A stretch of DNA of 64,000 nucleotides, from contig JAHNZQ020000308.1 in assembly GCA_019155205.2 (NCBI GenBank), positions 2,535,998 to 2,599,997 of the forward strand, given 5' to 3'. The position numbers and the translations under genes were made by a program. Of this stretch, positions 49,345 to 60,763 are shown piece after piece (within the stretch, counting starts at the first letter, position 1; each line of letters opens with the position of its first letter). Source of the stretch: Gracilaria vermiculophylla. Taxonomy: Eukaryota > Rhodophyta > Florideophyceae > Gracilariales > Gracilariaceae. The notes below the pieces were generated by a model. It was not told the DNA's origin. It saw only the letters and a program-made list of their open reading frames with translations, and searched no databases.

Positions 49345-50066
49345 GATGGCTACTTTTCGTTGAGGTGAGGAATTGGAACGGTGAACAAGTTGAGCAGAAA
49401 AAAATTTCGAGGTCGACGTTGGCGCAAAGAGCAGAAAACGGTCGTTGGCGGATGTGACGGAAGGAATGACACCAAAACGTTTTGATGTTTCGGCTGGAGC
49501 GAAATCTTCAAAAAAACGTTCGCGAGCTTCGGGTATTTTATTCCTTCGGTAGCCGTCTCAAAGAAACAGCATGAAAGCGAAACCGCTGCAAATGTCATTG
49601 CAAATTTATTGGTTGCGCACCTGTCCAACTCAGATATTGAGGAAACTCATTCCGGAAGTGTCGCCTTACATGTCTGTTGGTCAGAGAAGCAATCCCTTGC
49701 CACCATTCATGCCGGCCCTCAGTGTTATCATCACCATGGTGGCCCTTCACATTCTCGAACGCACTTCTCGCAGTTAAAACACCGGTCGACTCTCGTAACA
49801 GACAGATGGAACCCTTGTGTGGTCAAGCTATCGGCCCCGGCGGCATTGAAATTGACAATGTCCAATTGTTGTGAGGCAATGCTGGCAATGCCAGCAGCAA
49901 TCACCTTTGTGCTTGTACAGCTTGCAACTGTAGATGGTGATAGTGAATTTTCACTCATAGTCCGTTAAATTAATTTCGCTCTTCCGGTTCTTTGCACATC
50001 CACTATCACTCGAAAGTTGAACCCCTAAACGGTGATTAAAACAAACTGCTAGAAATATCGGAAACA
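49345..50066. promoter_or_regulatory. Divergent intergenic region
   Basis: 722 bases between the PRA1 start and the next plus-strand start. AT-richer; no element or gene recognised. Confidence 0.45.
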
Positions 50067-50882
50067 ATGGAAAGTGGACGAAAGGAAGAAGACCGGCGAA
50101 ATGTAATGCCTCCACATGAAGCACCAGCGTCATCAGTCCTGGATCTACCAGTTCATGATGCAGAAGCATTCAATGCCATACCAATTAGGCCTTTGAGGTC
50201 GCAGGAGGCGCCTGTCATGAGTGGAATTGGAGAAAACCTCGCTCGGGAACTGAATGAGAATCGCACCAAGGTGTTTGATTTGCAACGTTACTTTGTAGAG
50301 AATCGTACGCGTGACATTTTCAAGACCAGTACAGTGCACGTTCCGAAGACGAGCGATATTCGTCGCGATTTAAATATTCCGGGAGCGAGGCAGAAGGATT
50401 TGCTCAGTCAATGCCCGATTTCGTTTTATGTCGATAAGACTTTTGAAGAGCCAATTAGATATGTAATTCGAACCGAACGAGAAGGAAAGCCGTTGGTTGA
50501 GGTGGTGATCCCGGCGGAAAAGACCAAGTGGAATGTGTTGAATGGCACGCTTTTTGGCGACTTGGACGAAGGAAGCCAGTTAGGGAGCATTCACTACATC
50601 TCATCCATGGAATCTTACTTTCTGTTTTCGCCCAACAAGGAGTTGTTAGCGGGGGTACCAAAGCTCGAGATGCAACCGGCAAAGGGTGATTTTGAATACG
50701 GTGCATATGATCTGTTTGTCTCCGGGGTTGAAAAGAGAATCGGAAATGTTCACATACTGCGGCATTTCTTCGATTTGCGTCTCAAGAACTGCACCAAAGA
50801 AGAGGCAGTTATATGGCTCACAATTTTGATCGCTGCGGAACTGGAGACAAAGTCCAAACTAGCTGCCCACATATCACACTAG
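50067..50882 (+). CDS. Unknown protein, possible scramblase/Tubby-like C-terminal fold (271 aa)
   Basis: The ATG at 50067 starts MESGRKEEDRRNVMPPHEAP. About 110 residues of charged, probably disordered N-terminus (with NRTKVFDLQRYFVENRTRD) precede a beta-rich domain (residues ~115-270: LLSQCPISFYVDKTFEEPIR, YVIRTEREGKPLVEVVIPA, NGTLFGDLDEGSQLGSIHYI, YFLFSPNKELLAG). The strand-rich pattern and a final hydrophobic helix-like stretch (AVIWLTILIAAELETK) recall the Tubby/LURP/phospholipid-scramblase superfamily, but I cannot find a decisive motif. Codon usage is ordinary for the AT-richer part of the window. No intron seen. Confidence 0.55.
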   Translation: MESGRKEEDRRNVMPPHEAPASSVLDLPVHDAEAFNAIPIRPLRSQEAPVMSGIGENLARELNENRTKVFDLQRYFVENRTRDIFKTSTVHVPKTSDIRRDLNIPGARQKDLLSQCPISFYVDKTFEEPIRYVIRTEREGKPLVEVVIPAEKTKWNVLNGTLFGDLDEGSQLGSIHYISSMESYFLFSPNKELLAGVPKLEMQPAKGDFEYGAYDLFVSGVEKRIGNVHILRHFFDLRLKNCTKEEAVIWLTILIAAELETKSKLAAHISH

Positions 50883-51253
50883 TCGGGGCGCTGCTGACCG
50901 TGCGTGGAAACGAAACGCTTCGGTTTGGACTCCTTTACCGATATGAATATCCGATGCGTTGTCACCGTCTCCCACAATCATTACGTTACTTTGTAGAAGG
51001 ATAGTTGAACATTAACAGTACTGTGAACGCTACAATCTGATAGCCCCGAAAGCTTTTGACATGTTGATACGCCTTTCACTTCGCAGGATCAATATTCGTT
51101 TCGTTTCGGGCAAGGCAAAACCCCTTTTCTGCGCTTCGAGCCACAGACTTGAAGCGCATCCATGTAGATATTGCGCCGTCGTCCTTCTCGTGTGAGGTAT
51201 GCGACCTGACGCCATAGCACCCTAGTAGCGAACAGTGTGCACCTGACAATCCA
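50883..51253. other. Intergenic interval
   Basis: 371 bases; no gene seen. Confidence 0.4.
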
Positions 51254-51757
51254 ATGCAGTCTAAGAACACGGTGAGTCCAAGCAACTCGAAGACATCTCC
51301 TCTTTTCTTCGCTTCCGCTCCACAGCACGAACACACGGAACGTTCAAACAGTGTGAATCAATCCAGCGGTGACACTCAAAGAGCCCAAAGCATCTCTGGA
51401 CATGACCAAAGCTGGGATGAGGCACCAGTTTGCATTCATGACTCTCGACCACCGTATGAGGCTACTGGCGCGCGCGCTTACCAATGCTTCGCCAACTGTG
51501 TTCGAAAGCATGTGCTGGCCATTCACTCGGAGCGTTTATCTCTTGAAGAACAGGGCCTTGCAAAGATTAAAATGGAGCTGGATGACATGCTGAAGAGGGA
51601 AAAGAAGGGCTATGACCAAGTTCAAGAACGCTTGAACGAAGCTTTTCTGCTGCTTCGCAAAGCAAGGGGAAAGATTGCGCGTATAAATGCGGTCGACTAC
51701 GGTGCTGCGACGGATTACGACGGGGGAGCTGCTTCGCGGAGTGATACACGAGAGTGA
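51254..51757 (+). CDS. Predicted coiled-coil protein, gene model uncertain (167 aa shown)
   Basis: Family not recognised. The ATG at 51254 gives MQSKNTVSPSNSKTSPLFFA, a Ser-rich N-terminus, and then a helical part (EEQGLAKIKMELDDMLKREK, RLNEAFLLLRKARGKIARIN). After the stop at 51757, a second frame (about 51,687-51,977) and a third (about 51,931-52,158, ending NAKRLKRIQASAANKENVRRR) carry well-mixed protein-like sequence, including a basic KEN-containing tail. I could not find splice sites that join the three cleanly. The locus may be a multi-exon gene I resolve badly, or a gene broken by frameshifts. Treat the 3' end as unknown. Confidence 0.4.
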   Translation: MQSKNTVSPSNSKTSPLFFASAPQHEHTERSNSVNQSSGDTQRAQSISGHDQSWDEAPVCIHDSRPPYEATGARAYQCFANCVRKHVLAIHSERLSLEEQGLAKIKMELDDMLKREKKGYDQVQERLNEAFLLLRKARGKIARINAVDYGAATDYDGGAASRSDTRE

Positions 51758-53788
51758 ACCACACTCTGCGGTTCGAGACGTCGAAAGGTATTTGCTCGCT
51801 CCGTCATCTGCCTTCTTGCCGCTCGCCGCTGAGCACTTCATGGTACTGGATGCATGTGGTTCCTTGCGTGCTACTTGCAAGGGACTTCCTCCATTGCGCA
51901 AATCTCCTATAGAGAATTTAGTTACAAGCTTTGTCGCGAGTTTTGCTCGCACGCCCCACTCTTTGGTCGCGACATGATATGAAGCAATTTGCCAGTGTTG
52001 CACTATGCCTTGACGATCATACGAAGCTGCTCTTGATCTCTGAAGACGACACAAAGCTGCCTGCGCAGTGGGTTTTGTCGCCGAAGGTGCCAAATGCGAA
52101 AAGGCTGAAGCGGATACAAGCGAGTGCGGCAAATAAAGAGAATGTGAGAAGGCGATGAATGTGAGCTTTCGTCGCCATGACCGCACAGGCCTGGTAGTTT
52201 TTGAGAATCGCACTTGTCGTCATGGTCATAGCACGGTCACAAATTGGCGAACGCTAAAGTTTCGAAGTCTTGACACAAGTGCCAAACTATGCAGAACAGG
52301 TACGACAGTCATGGGTGTTCGGCATGTTTAGATAGCCAAGCCCCTTGAGCCAAAAACAAAAATAAACGGGCATGCGTGTGCAGAGTGAGGACAGAGCGGG
52401 TGTTCGTCTGTGAACGCATTTCTTGTCTCGGTGCACAAACGTTGTCGGCCTGTTGACTGCGAAAGGAAAGTTTGTGTGAACGTTGCACCCCCCATGGCAA
52501 GCTAGGATGGGCACTGAACAAAGAAGAACGAGACAACTGTGCCACAATTGTGCGCCCATTGCTTCGAGGGTTGCTTTTCGACACGCTTCACATCAATGAG
52601 GTTGGGGGTGCATGAACAGATATGTTATAGAAATGTACTGTGCGACGGGCGGAAGATTCTCGTTGAGTGAGGGATGATGGGCATTGCTGTGCACAGAGTG
52701 GGTGCATGCGTTGTGCTTCGATTCAAAAGGTTGAAGCAGTGCAAAAAGTTGAGCATCAGGACGCGAAACTGCAAAGTTGTGCGACTGGAAGATGATGTGG
52801 AAAGAACAACAGCTGAGAGGGTGTGCTAGGTACACCTCGTTGCGCACATGATGAGTCAAGTGTGCTCACAGTGACGTTTTGCAGAGAGAACTCGTCAAAC
52901 AAGAGCGACAAGTGTACGTCAAAGTGCGACGCGAGACTCGCAGCGAAGGTGGGATGATGTGTCGCCGTGTGAAGTGATGGGCATACGCCACGCGATAAAC
53001 TGTGCATGGGCGCGTACAGGGGCGCTTGTGGCAGGAGAGGTTTGGAAGGCGAGCTTCGCGCCCCGCCAGTCATACGCTACGAAGGCATTTGGTGCGATGC
53101 GCGGGAGGGGGGTATCGTCCAGTTGTCACGATGATTGTGCAGTGTCATTGATGGGCTTTGTGGGTGGGTGGGGACATGTGAGCAGTCCGTTTCTTGCCTG
53201 TTTGATCGACAGAGCTGTTGTGAAGGCGTGAGCAAAGCGCAAGCATTGATGGGTGGTCTCCCTGGCGCGGATGCGGGTAGCGATACTCAAAGAGTTGGCG
53301 ATTTGCGGCGCACGCCGCGAAGCTGGGCGCGGAGAGGAAGCCGTCTGACGGTGGCGTCTACGTTGTAGCCGCACAGCGCTCGAAAGGGCGCCGACAAGAG
53401 ACAAGACGTCTCAAGTGTATCCCTTCACACGGCGGGCACAAAAGAGCATGGCCGCGAGCATTCCCGAATACAGTGGCGGAGCAATGACAGCGCGAAAGCG
53501 CGGAGAAGCAAGTGTCACACGACGCGACGCGCGTGACAGCTGCCCCGCTCGGGTCGCCCGATCGGTCCAAATCCACGCCACCGAATCGCACACGTGTGCG
53601 GCCATCGAGGAGCCAGAGATGCGCGCGAGTCGCGCGCGGCGCTGTGTGCAGCCACGAGGCGGCGGCACAGTGCGCATCCTTGCCTGACTGGCCGTGCCCC
53701 GCGCCGAGGGAGGGCGCTCTGCCGTAGTGGCACGTCCCTCGGCAGTCGACCTCTCTCGCTCGGCCCCACCGCCCTTTGCCAAAAAAAA
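51758..53788. other. Interval with possible 3' part of preceding locus, then no gene
   Basis: Up to ~52,160 may belong to the preceding uncertain gene. From there to the aldo-keto reductase start I see only short frames without motifs; base composition rises in GC towards 53.8 kb. Confidence 0.4.
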
Positions 53789-54727
53789 ATGACGCATGAG
53801 CAAGGTGCACATGTGACGTTGCGATCTGGGAACAAAATGCCGCTTCAGGGCTTTGGCACGTGGAAGGCGGAGAAGGGAGTGACCAAGGCTGCCGTGCTGG
53901 CGGCGCTCAACGCCGGCTACCGCCACATCGACTGCGCCGCGGTGTATCTCAACGAGAAGGAAGTGGGCGAAGCGTTCAAGGAGTGGTTTGCCACCTCCGG
54001 CGTCCCCCGCTCAGATGTGTTCATCACGTCCAAGGTGTGGAACACGTGCCACGCGCAGCACGATGTGGTCAGAGCATGCAAGCAGAGCCTGCAGGACCTG
54101 GGCTTGGAATACGTCGACCTGTACCTGGTGCACCACCCGTTCGCGTGGAAGTGCGGCGGGCTGCCCATCACGGAGAGTAACTGGGTAGTGCGCGACGACG
54201 AGGGCGATATCACCTGGGCCGACGGCGTGAGCCTGGAGCAGACGTGGCGCGGCATGGAGCAATGCGTGCAGCTGGCGCTGGCGCGCGACATCGGCGTCAG
54301 CAACTACTCGGTGCTGGCGCTGATGGACGCGCTGCAGTACGCGCGCATAAAGCCGGCCGTGAACCAATGCGAGGCGCACTGCTACTTTCAGCGGCGCGAG
54401 CTGCGGCAGGTGTGCGCCAAGTTCGGCGTGCACTTCACCATGTACTCGATCCTGGGGTCGGGCAAGCACGGGCCGCTGCAGGACCCCGTCGTGGGGCGCA
54501 TCGCGAAGCAGCTGCACGCCACGCCGGCGCAGGTGCTGATTGCGTGGGGGCTGCAGACCGCGTGCTCGGTGCTGGCGAAGAGCTCCAACGCGGAGCGCAT
54601 CGAGCAAAACTTCTCCGCCGGCGCGCTCGCGCTCAGCGCCGCGCAGGTGCAGCAGCTGGATGCGCTCGACCGCGGGCTCATGACTTGCAACATGGTCGAG
54701 TACTGGGGATTCCCGTCGCACGCGTAG
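53789..54727 (+). CDS. Aldo-keto reductase (312 aa)
   Basis: NAD(P)H-dependent reductase of aldehydes and ketones, cytosolic TIM barrel. The ATG at 53789 directly follows an A9 run and begins MTHEQGAHVTLRSGNKMPLQ. The catalytic tetrad is complete: Asp48 and Tyr53 in YRHIDCAAVYLNE, Lys82 in FITSKVWNT and His115 (or 116) in YLVHHPF. Other family marks are GFGTWK, DLGLEYVDLYLVHHP, RDIGVSNYSVLALMDAL and KPAVNQCEAH. The usual C-terminal nucleotide-binding IPKS-type motif appears as SVLAKSSNAERIEQNF, with Ala in place of Pro. Length is standard (about 310-320). Substrate unknown. The strong GC bias of the gene contrasts with the neighbouring 52-53 kb DNA. Confidence 0.92.
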   Translation: MTHEQGAHVTLRSGNKMPLQGFGTWKAEKGVTKAAVLAALNAGYRHIDCAAVYLNEKEVGEAFKEWFATSGVPRSDVFITSKVWNTCHAQHDVVRACKQSLQDLGLEYVDLYLVHHPFAWKCGGLPITESNWVVRDDEGDITWADGVSLEQTWRGMEQCVQLALARDIGVSNYSVLALMDALQYARIKPAVNQCEAHCYFQRRELRQVCAKFGVHFTMYSILGSGKHGPLQDPVVGRIAKQLHATPAQVLIAWGLQTACSVLAKSSNAERIEQNFSAGALALSAAQVQQLDALDRGLMTCNMVEYWGFPSHA

Positions 54728-55034
54728 CGGCAACGGTACAAACAGATGCGGCTGTAAAGTGGAGCGCGCATGGGCGCTGCGAGTAGCCGCGGGGCAACGT
54801 TGCGCGCGCGCGCGGCGCTGTGCGCGTTGCGCTCACCGCGTGTCACCGCGCGTCACGCTCGCCCCTGCTGTGCGCCCTCCGCGCGAGAGGCGCACGACGC
54901 GCAGCGCCACTGCTGTTCACATACAACGGCACATATCCACCAGCATATGGATACGTTTGTAGATGTGGGCTTCTTACCTTCGTACATCCTCTCTGCCGCA
55001 AGAGTGCGTGCCCGAGCGTCGGCGTGCCGTCAAC
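54728..55034. other. Short intergenic interval
   Basis: 307 bases between two plus-strand genes; GC-rich with CGCG words, no gene. Confidence 0.45.
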
Positions 55035-56789
55035 ATGCCAGCCGCCGTCGCCCGCGCGCCCCCGTCCTCGCCCGCCCTTCTTCTCGCCCTTCTACTGCTG
55101 GCCGCTTGCGCCGCCGCCCAGGTCGGCGAGCAGCTCGGCCTTCAGGACGAGTCGTATGTGCTCCGCGACGGCTCTGCTTCCGGAAGCGTGCGCGTGCGCT
55201 TCATCTTGCAGGAGGGCCTCATCGACAGCGCCCACGACTACCAACCTCGCGCTGTGGACGAATCGCCCGACAAGATCGTAGACGTCGTGAAGGCCGTCTT
55301 CGACGTTTCGCTCACCCCCAGCTTCATGACCGTGCAGATGACCATGACAGGCTTCCCGGGCCGCTCTAAGCTCAATTGCTCCATACTGCTCCCCAGCGGC
55401 GTGAAAATGTCCCAGCTGCTCCATATCAACGTGCTGGGCATCGTGCTGCTTGACCAGAACAAGCGCGACAAGTACACCGGCAAAAACGCCAACGTGCTGT
55501 CGCTTCGAGATGACACCGTCACCACCGTTGACGCCCTCGTGTTCAACGCGCCTCAGCTGCTCGAAATCTCCGTGCCGCTGGACGCCATTCGCGTGCGCCT
55601 CTCCGACAACCGCTACAAGCACTTGCTTCCCTGGGACCACAACTTGTGCAACATCTACGCGCCGCCGGCGTCGCTCAACGACAACTGCTCCATGGCCTTT
55701 TTCGACGACTTCAGAAAGTTCTCATTCCGCATTCCTCAGACGCCAAATTTCATGACGCCGCTCTCCATGCCCAGCCGGCTAGAGCTGGTGTTTGAATGGG
55801 CGCCCGCCGCGGCGCTGCCGTCTTCCAACAGCGACAGCGGCGCGGCGCCCGACCGATCGGATATCATCACCACGGCGCTACTACGCTACCCGAAGGTTCG
55901 TCGCCCTTTTTCTTCTCTTTCCGGATGGAAGATCGCGCTGATCACGGTGACGGCGATCGCAGCATCGGTCACTGTGGTGATTTTCGCGTCGTGCTGTATT
56001 TGCGCGGCGCGCCACCGCTCGTCGGACCGCTCGTCGTCGTTTTCGAACAAGGTGCTGCTGAGGCGCGTTGGGCGGCATCACACGCTGGTGAACATGGAAA
56101 AGCGCGAGTCATTTTCGCCAATGGAGGACCTGCTGCCGGACGCCGAGCCCCGTTCACGAAGTGTGTACTCGCAGGATACGTTGGGCCCGGTTTCTGACTC
56201 GCATACGGCGGCGGACGATCAGCTCATCCCGGACGCGCAAATGCTGGCGGCGCTGATGGCACGTGAGTCAGTGAACACGACTGCGAACGGTGTGGGGGAC
56301 GACGACTTGGGTGTGCTGTCGGGGGACAACGAGCGCGGGTGCAGCGTGGACGAGGAGGTGGAGCTGGCGCTGCAGATGTCGCGGAGCCGACTGGAGCGGC
56401 GGGAGGAAACGCATGTGGACGGCCGTGGTGACGCGGGCGGCGCGGCGGCGGCGGCGAAGGGAACGACGCGCACCGCGAAGGAACGCATGGCATTCGGTGC
56501 GGCCTGCGAGCGCATGAAGGTGGTGAACATGCTGGTGGGGCCGGTTTCGCGCGGATTGATCAGCGCGTACAACGCGCCCATGCTGAGGGCGGCGAGTGCG
56601 GCGGACGAGGGGGGGGCGTCGGAGGAGGAGGACGTGGACGACGAGATCATGCGCTTTTCTTCGGAGGAGTACGACATGGACATGCTGGATGGGGCGCAAG
56701 CGCGCGGCGCCGGCGGCGCCGGCGCCGGCGGCGAAGGCGGCGCCGCGGAGGGCGGGCGGGCTGGGGACGGGCCGCCTGCATCGCGGTGA
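55035..56789 (+). CDS. Type I membrane protein with large extracellular and acidic cytosolic regions, unknown (584 aa)
   Basis: The ATG at 55035 is preferred because it opens a clear signal peptide (MPAAVARAPPSSPALLLALL, cleavage near AAAQ). The luminal/extracellular part (~25-300) is mixed and beta-like, with a few cysteines and N-glycosylation sequons (NCSI, NDNCSM). A single membrane helix follows (WKIALITVTAIAASVTVVIF, ~298-320), flanked by Cys and Arg residues inside. The cytosolic region (~330-584) is Ser-rich, then acidic (SEEEDVDDE, EEYDMDML), ending in an Ala/Gly-rich tract. This is the layout of a receptor-like or cargo protein but no domain is recognised. Composition changes from C-rich in the 5' half to G-rich in the 3' half of the coding strand. 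Confidence 0.72.
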   Translation: MPAAVARAPPSSPALLLALLLLAACAAAQVGEQLGLQDESYVLRDGSASGSVRVRFILQEGLIDSAHDYQPRAVDESPDKIVDVVKAVFDVSLTPSFMTVQMTMTGFPGRSKLNCSILLPSGVKMSQLLHINVLGIVLLDQNKRDKYTGKNANVLSLRDDTVTTVDALVFNAPQLLEISVPLDAIRVRLSDNRYKHLLPWDHNLCNIYAPPASLNDNCSMAFFDDFRKFSFRIPQTPNFMTPLSMPSRLELVFEWAPAAALPSSNSDSGAAPDRSDIITTALLRYPKVRRPFSSLSGWKIALITVTAIAASVTVVIFASCCICAARHRSSDRSSSFSNKVLLRRVGRHHTLVNMEKRESFSPMEDLLPDAEPRSRSVYSQDTLGPVSDSHTAADDQLIPDAQMLAALMARESVNTTANGVGDDDLGVLSGDNERGCSVDEEVELALQMSRSRLERREETHVDGRGDAGGAAAAAKGTTRTAKERMAFGAACERMKVVNMLVGPVSRGLISAYNAPMLRAASAADEGGASEEEDVDDEIMRFSSEEYDMDMLDGAQARGAGGAGAGGEGGAAEGGRAGDGPPASR

Positions 56790-56941
56790 GCGACGCGGTG
56801 CGCGTAAGACACGCGTGACGCGCACGCGCACGGCGTGACGAGGCCAGCGTGCGGCCGTGGCGTTGCGCAGCCGGCCGCTGCGTGTGGCGCGCGGCGGCGA
56901 CGGCGGCGGCGGCGGCGCGGGGGCGACGTCGGCAGCTCGTC

Positions 56942-58105
56942 ATGTCGTTGCGGCTGCTCGCGCGCTCGGCGGCCGCGTCGGTCGCGGCGCTGTACGCGTA
57001 CGCCGCGTCCGCCGACGTCTACCAGGGCCCGTTTGCCAGCGCGCTGCACTCGTTGGAGCCCGAGCGCGCGCACCGCCTCGCCGTGCTGCTCGCCAAATGG
57101 CGCCTCGCCGCGCCGCGGCTCCCCTTCGTGCAGCGCCCCCGCGACTCGCCGCGCCTGCGCTCCCACGTCTGGGGCATGCCCTTCGCCAACCCCGTCGGCC
57201 TCGCCGCCGGCTTCGACAAGCACGCCGAGGCCATGGTCGGCTTGTTCGACGTCGGCTTCGGCTTCGTCGAGATCGGCTCTGTCACCCCCCTCCCGCAGGA
57301 TGGCAACGCGCGCCCCAGGGTTTTTCGCCTCCCCGAGGATCGCGCCGTCATCAATCGCTACGGCTTCAACAGCGTGGGCGCTGACACCGTGCACAAGCGC
57401 CTGGAAAACTACGATTCCGGCGGCCGCTACCAGCACCTCATGGGCCCCCTCGGCATCAACATTGGCAAGAACCGTCATACCGCCCCAGAGTATGCTGTCG
57501 AAGACTACCTCAAGGTGCTGCTGCGCCTGGGCGATCTGGCCGAGTATGTCGTCGTCAATGTGTCCAGTCCGAACACGCCGGGTTTACGCTCCTTGCAGGC
57601 GGCCGATGAGTTGCGCGCGTTGCTGTCCCCATTGCTGCTTGCTCGTGACCAGCTGGCGTACCGGCCACCGCTGCTGCTCAAAATCGCCCCGGATTTGAGC
57701 GATGAGCAGCTTCGCGACATCTGCCGCGTCGTCGAGCAGCTTGGGGTCGACGGCTTGATCATCTCGAACACCACTCTGTCCAGGCCAAACCTCAAATCTC
57801 CGCTTGCTGCAGAGAAAGGCGGTCTCAGTGGGCCTCCCTTACGTGATCTCAGCACCAGCATTATTAAGAAAGCGTACCAGTATACGGGTGGACGCGTTCC
57901 CATCGTGGGAGTCGGGGGCATCGAAAGCGGTCAGGACGCATATGATAAGATTCGTGCAGGCGCTTGTTTGGTGCAGCTCTACACCGCACTTATTTATCAG
58001 GGGCCGAGACTTGTGCAAAGGATTAAGGAGGAGTTGGATCAACTGTTGGAGAGAGACGGATTCGAGTCTGTAGCTGATGCAGTCGGCGCTGATCATCGCC
58101 AATAG
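56942..58105 (+). CDS. Dihydroorotate dehydrogenase (quinone), class 2 (387 aa)
   Basis: Fourth step of pyrimidine synthesis: oxidises dihydroorotate to orotate and reduces ubiquinone; FMN enzyme on the mitochondrial inner membrane. The ATG at 56942 gives a short basic N-terminus and one hydrophobic segment (LARSAAASVAALYAYAA), the targeting and anchor region of class 2 enzymes. The barrel follows: NPVGLAAGFDKHAE, GFVEIGSVTPLPQDGNARPR (class 2 hallmark), INRYGFNSVGAD, GINIGKN, and the catalytic-serine loop NVSSPNTPGLRSLQ. LLLKIAPDLSD, IISNTTLSR, EKGGLSGPPL and VGVGGIESGQDAY complete the FMN site. All catalytic residues are present. Length matches eukaryotic class 2. Gene symbol is left blank because naming varies by organism. 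Confidence 0.95.
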   Translation: MSLRLLARSAAASVAALYAYAASADVYQGPFASALHSLEPERAHRLAVLLAKWRLAAPRLPFVQRPRDSPRLRSHVWGMPFANPVGLAAGFDKHAEAMVGLFDVGFGFVEIGSVTPLPQDGNARPRVFRLPEDRAVINRYGFNSVGADTVHKRLENYDSGGRYQHLMGPLGINIGKNRHTAPEYAVEDYLKVLLRLGDLAEYVVVNVSSPNTPGLRSLQAADELRALLSPLLLARDQLAYRPPLLLKIAPDLSDEQLRDICRVVEQLGVDGLIISNTTLSRPNLKSPLAAEKGGLSGPPLRDLSTSIIKKAYQYTGGRVPIVGVGGIESGQDAYDKIRAGACLVQLYTALIYQGPRLVQRIKEELDQLLERDGFESVADAVGADHRQ

Positions 58106-60763
58106 CATGTGCATTGAGTGGTTTTGCACCCATCAAAACCATGCTTTTCAGCTTTCCCTCGTACTTAAAGCTTTCTTAACGCATGGTAGCTCGTAACAAA
58201 AGCAGCCGTTAGTCATTCCGTGTCTGCTTGGACTCACTCACTTCATGAACAGCCGCCATCAAGGCTTTACGAAATGGAGGTCTCAGACAGAAATGCTGAA
58301 ACGATCCATTCTAAATAAGCACGTGATGATGTGTTCAGACGCCCGCTTTCGAAACACGTAGGGCTGTTCCACTCGCATTTTCCACGCAGCAATGGTGTTG
58401 GAACACAGTAGGAACGACATTTAATTTGCTTGAAGACTTGGACTGAAACCGTGCAATGGGTGGTCCTTTTGCTCTTCGCTGTTCTTGAATTACTGTCGTC
58501 GTAGGGGCCGGGCAAGCGCTGCCAAGAGAATGTTCACCGCCAGTCGCCAAGCCACAATAGTTTTCCCGAGGTGCGGCAACGAGGTGAATATGTCTGAGTA
58601 CTCATCGACCTCGCTTGTGGAGAACCTTATTCAAGCCAAAATCCAGGTTCGCGCCCTGAAACCCCGACAAATGTTGTAAATATCTATCTTGCTTCGCGTA
58701 AACTCAATCGAATTATAAAAAATCCTTTCACACTGATCAATAACATCAAGACAAGATTGATGGTTGTATGATTCAGGATTCAAATAACAAGTTCCATTTA
58801 GAGTACATTCTGGAATCAAACACTCAAAGCCTCGCAAGGAATGCGAGAAGCTGTCAGGTCATCGTGCCGAGTGGTTTCTGCGAGTTGTTGTCATCTTTGT
58901 GTTTCATGTGCCTTAAGCTCGAGACACCTTACAGAGTCTGCTGCAGCGCGCATGGGTATCAGTATATCTCGCCGGTGACGCACGAGCATCATTTGCGTGG
59001 CATGTTGTGACAGCCTCCCCTATATCTGGTGCAGAGTTGTGTGGAGGAGCAATTAAAATTAAGGTCATATCTTTTTCTCAATTGACCATCACACCCGAAT
59101 GAACAACACGGCTTGTACGAGGGAAGAAATGCAGTTGATGCTCAATGGATGTTCATGCATTAGATGACCAGCAGCACAAATATTTGAGCAACGCATTCGA
59201 GGAGGTAAAGGTCGCAAAAAAGTGGTGGCACAAGCCGCAGCTCTGTGTGTATGTAAAGTAGCACTATCAGTGGCACACTGTTCTGTTTGCCCAGAAGAGA
59301 AAATCTGTTCGAAGAAAGTGTGAATGACCATTATATTAAGTATATTACTGCGGCGGAATTTGATTGGAACAGTCTTGGTTCACCATGATTGAAATCCACT
59401 CGTTCTGTTACAGTTTCCAGAGAGAGTCATTTTACTGAACACTGGATTGGTCTGCATGGACATAGCGAGGAAAGATCCAAGGAGATGTACAGATCAAAAC
59501 GAAAGGTCTGAATGCCAGACCATACGGAATTGCTGCAAATCTTTCCCTGTACTTACATGCCATCATTTCAGGAGATAAGATATTCTTCAGGAAGGCTGTG
59601 AACGTCGCTCAGAGTGTTCTAAAATGTGGATTTCTTTTGCCACGGCTGACTACGCAGATCATGTTATGACCATCACGATCAGCCTTTGCGTAATCTGTGG
59701 AATGCTGCTCATCTGGATATGCACCTTTGACCGAAGAGTTGTACATACTCAACACAGCTGCCCGGCAGGAGCAGCGGTCATGATAAGTTGATATGGATTG
59801 TGGGATGCGAAGGACAGATGCATCCTTCGCTGAATTCTTGGCAGGGCGCATGTTGATGCGGGCTGGCATTTGAAACGATAAAATGAAGTGTCAGGATTCG
59901 GAAGCACAGATACAGTGAATTGCCATGTCATTGGCGCTCAGTTCCTGGTTGGAATACACACCTTTATTGACACCTTTGACGAGTGTATCGATCGGTCAAC
60001 AACGTATGCTAAGAGCTACGGGCGCTTGCAGCACACAATTCTCCAATTCTGTAGAGACACCCTATGAATGACGTATGACAGTACAAGTACCCAGGCACCG
60101 ACGAACCTGCGCAAGAAAAACTTTACTGCCGGTTATGCATGAAGGTTAACGCAAGTGGCTCCGGTATGATTTATGACACAATGCAGAAACGGCGCTCACC
60201 CTACTCGGCGCACATAAGTACTCGAGTCCTCAGGCACAGGCTATACACAGCGCAGCACACGGAAACACCCGCCGAGGTTGGTGTCAAGGAAGCGGGCGCA
60301 CGGTCGGTGTGCGCTTCCAATAGACGTGCGATTTGTATTCTGAATCGCCCATATCGCCAGGTGCACATACAAAGGTGAAATGTATCGAAAAAGAAAAGAT
60401 ACGAGCAAATCGAGAGCACCGGGCTCCTTGTGCGTGCAGTGTTGGAGCGTGTACGTAAATTCCGGTTAGACGCAGCGGAGGTCAGATGTTGTATGCGCGC
60501 CACATGCCAAACTGCACGTTTCACGCCCTACATACGTCTGCGGCCTCATAAGGACGGGCGGCAACAATCATGATACAATGAGCCTGATATTAAGTTGCTG
60601 GCCACTCGATCGATACATTGAGGGCTGAGCAAATACGATAAACATGGCTGTCTCGTAACACTTGGTATTTCACACGGAATGATAGAGCATATGAACACCA
60701 AAGAGCGTTTCTGATCGAAACTAGAACGCATCAAAACTATGAATGTAACAGGTTCACCCATAT
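58106..60763. other. AT-richer gene-poor interval
   Basis: About 2.7 kb between the 3' ends of DHODH (plus) and the PH-kinase gene (minus). Only short frames without motifs on either strand. Nothing recognised. Confidence 0.5.
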
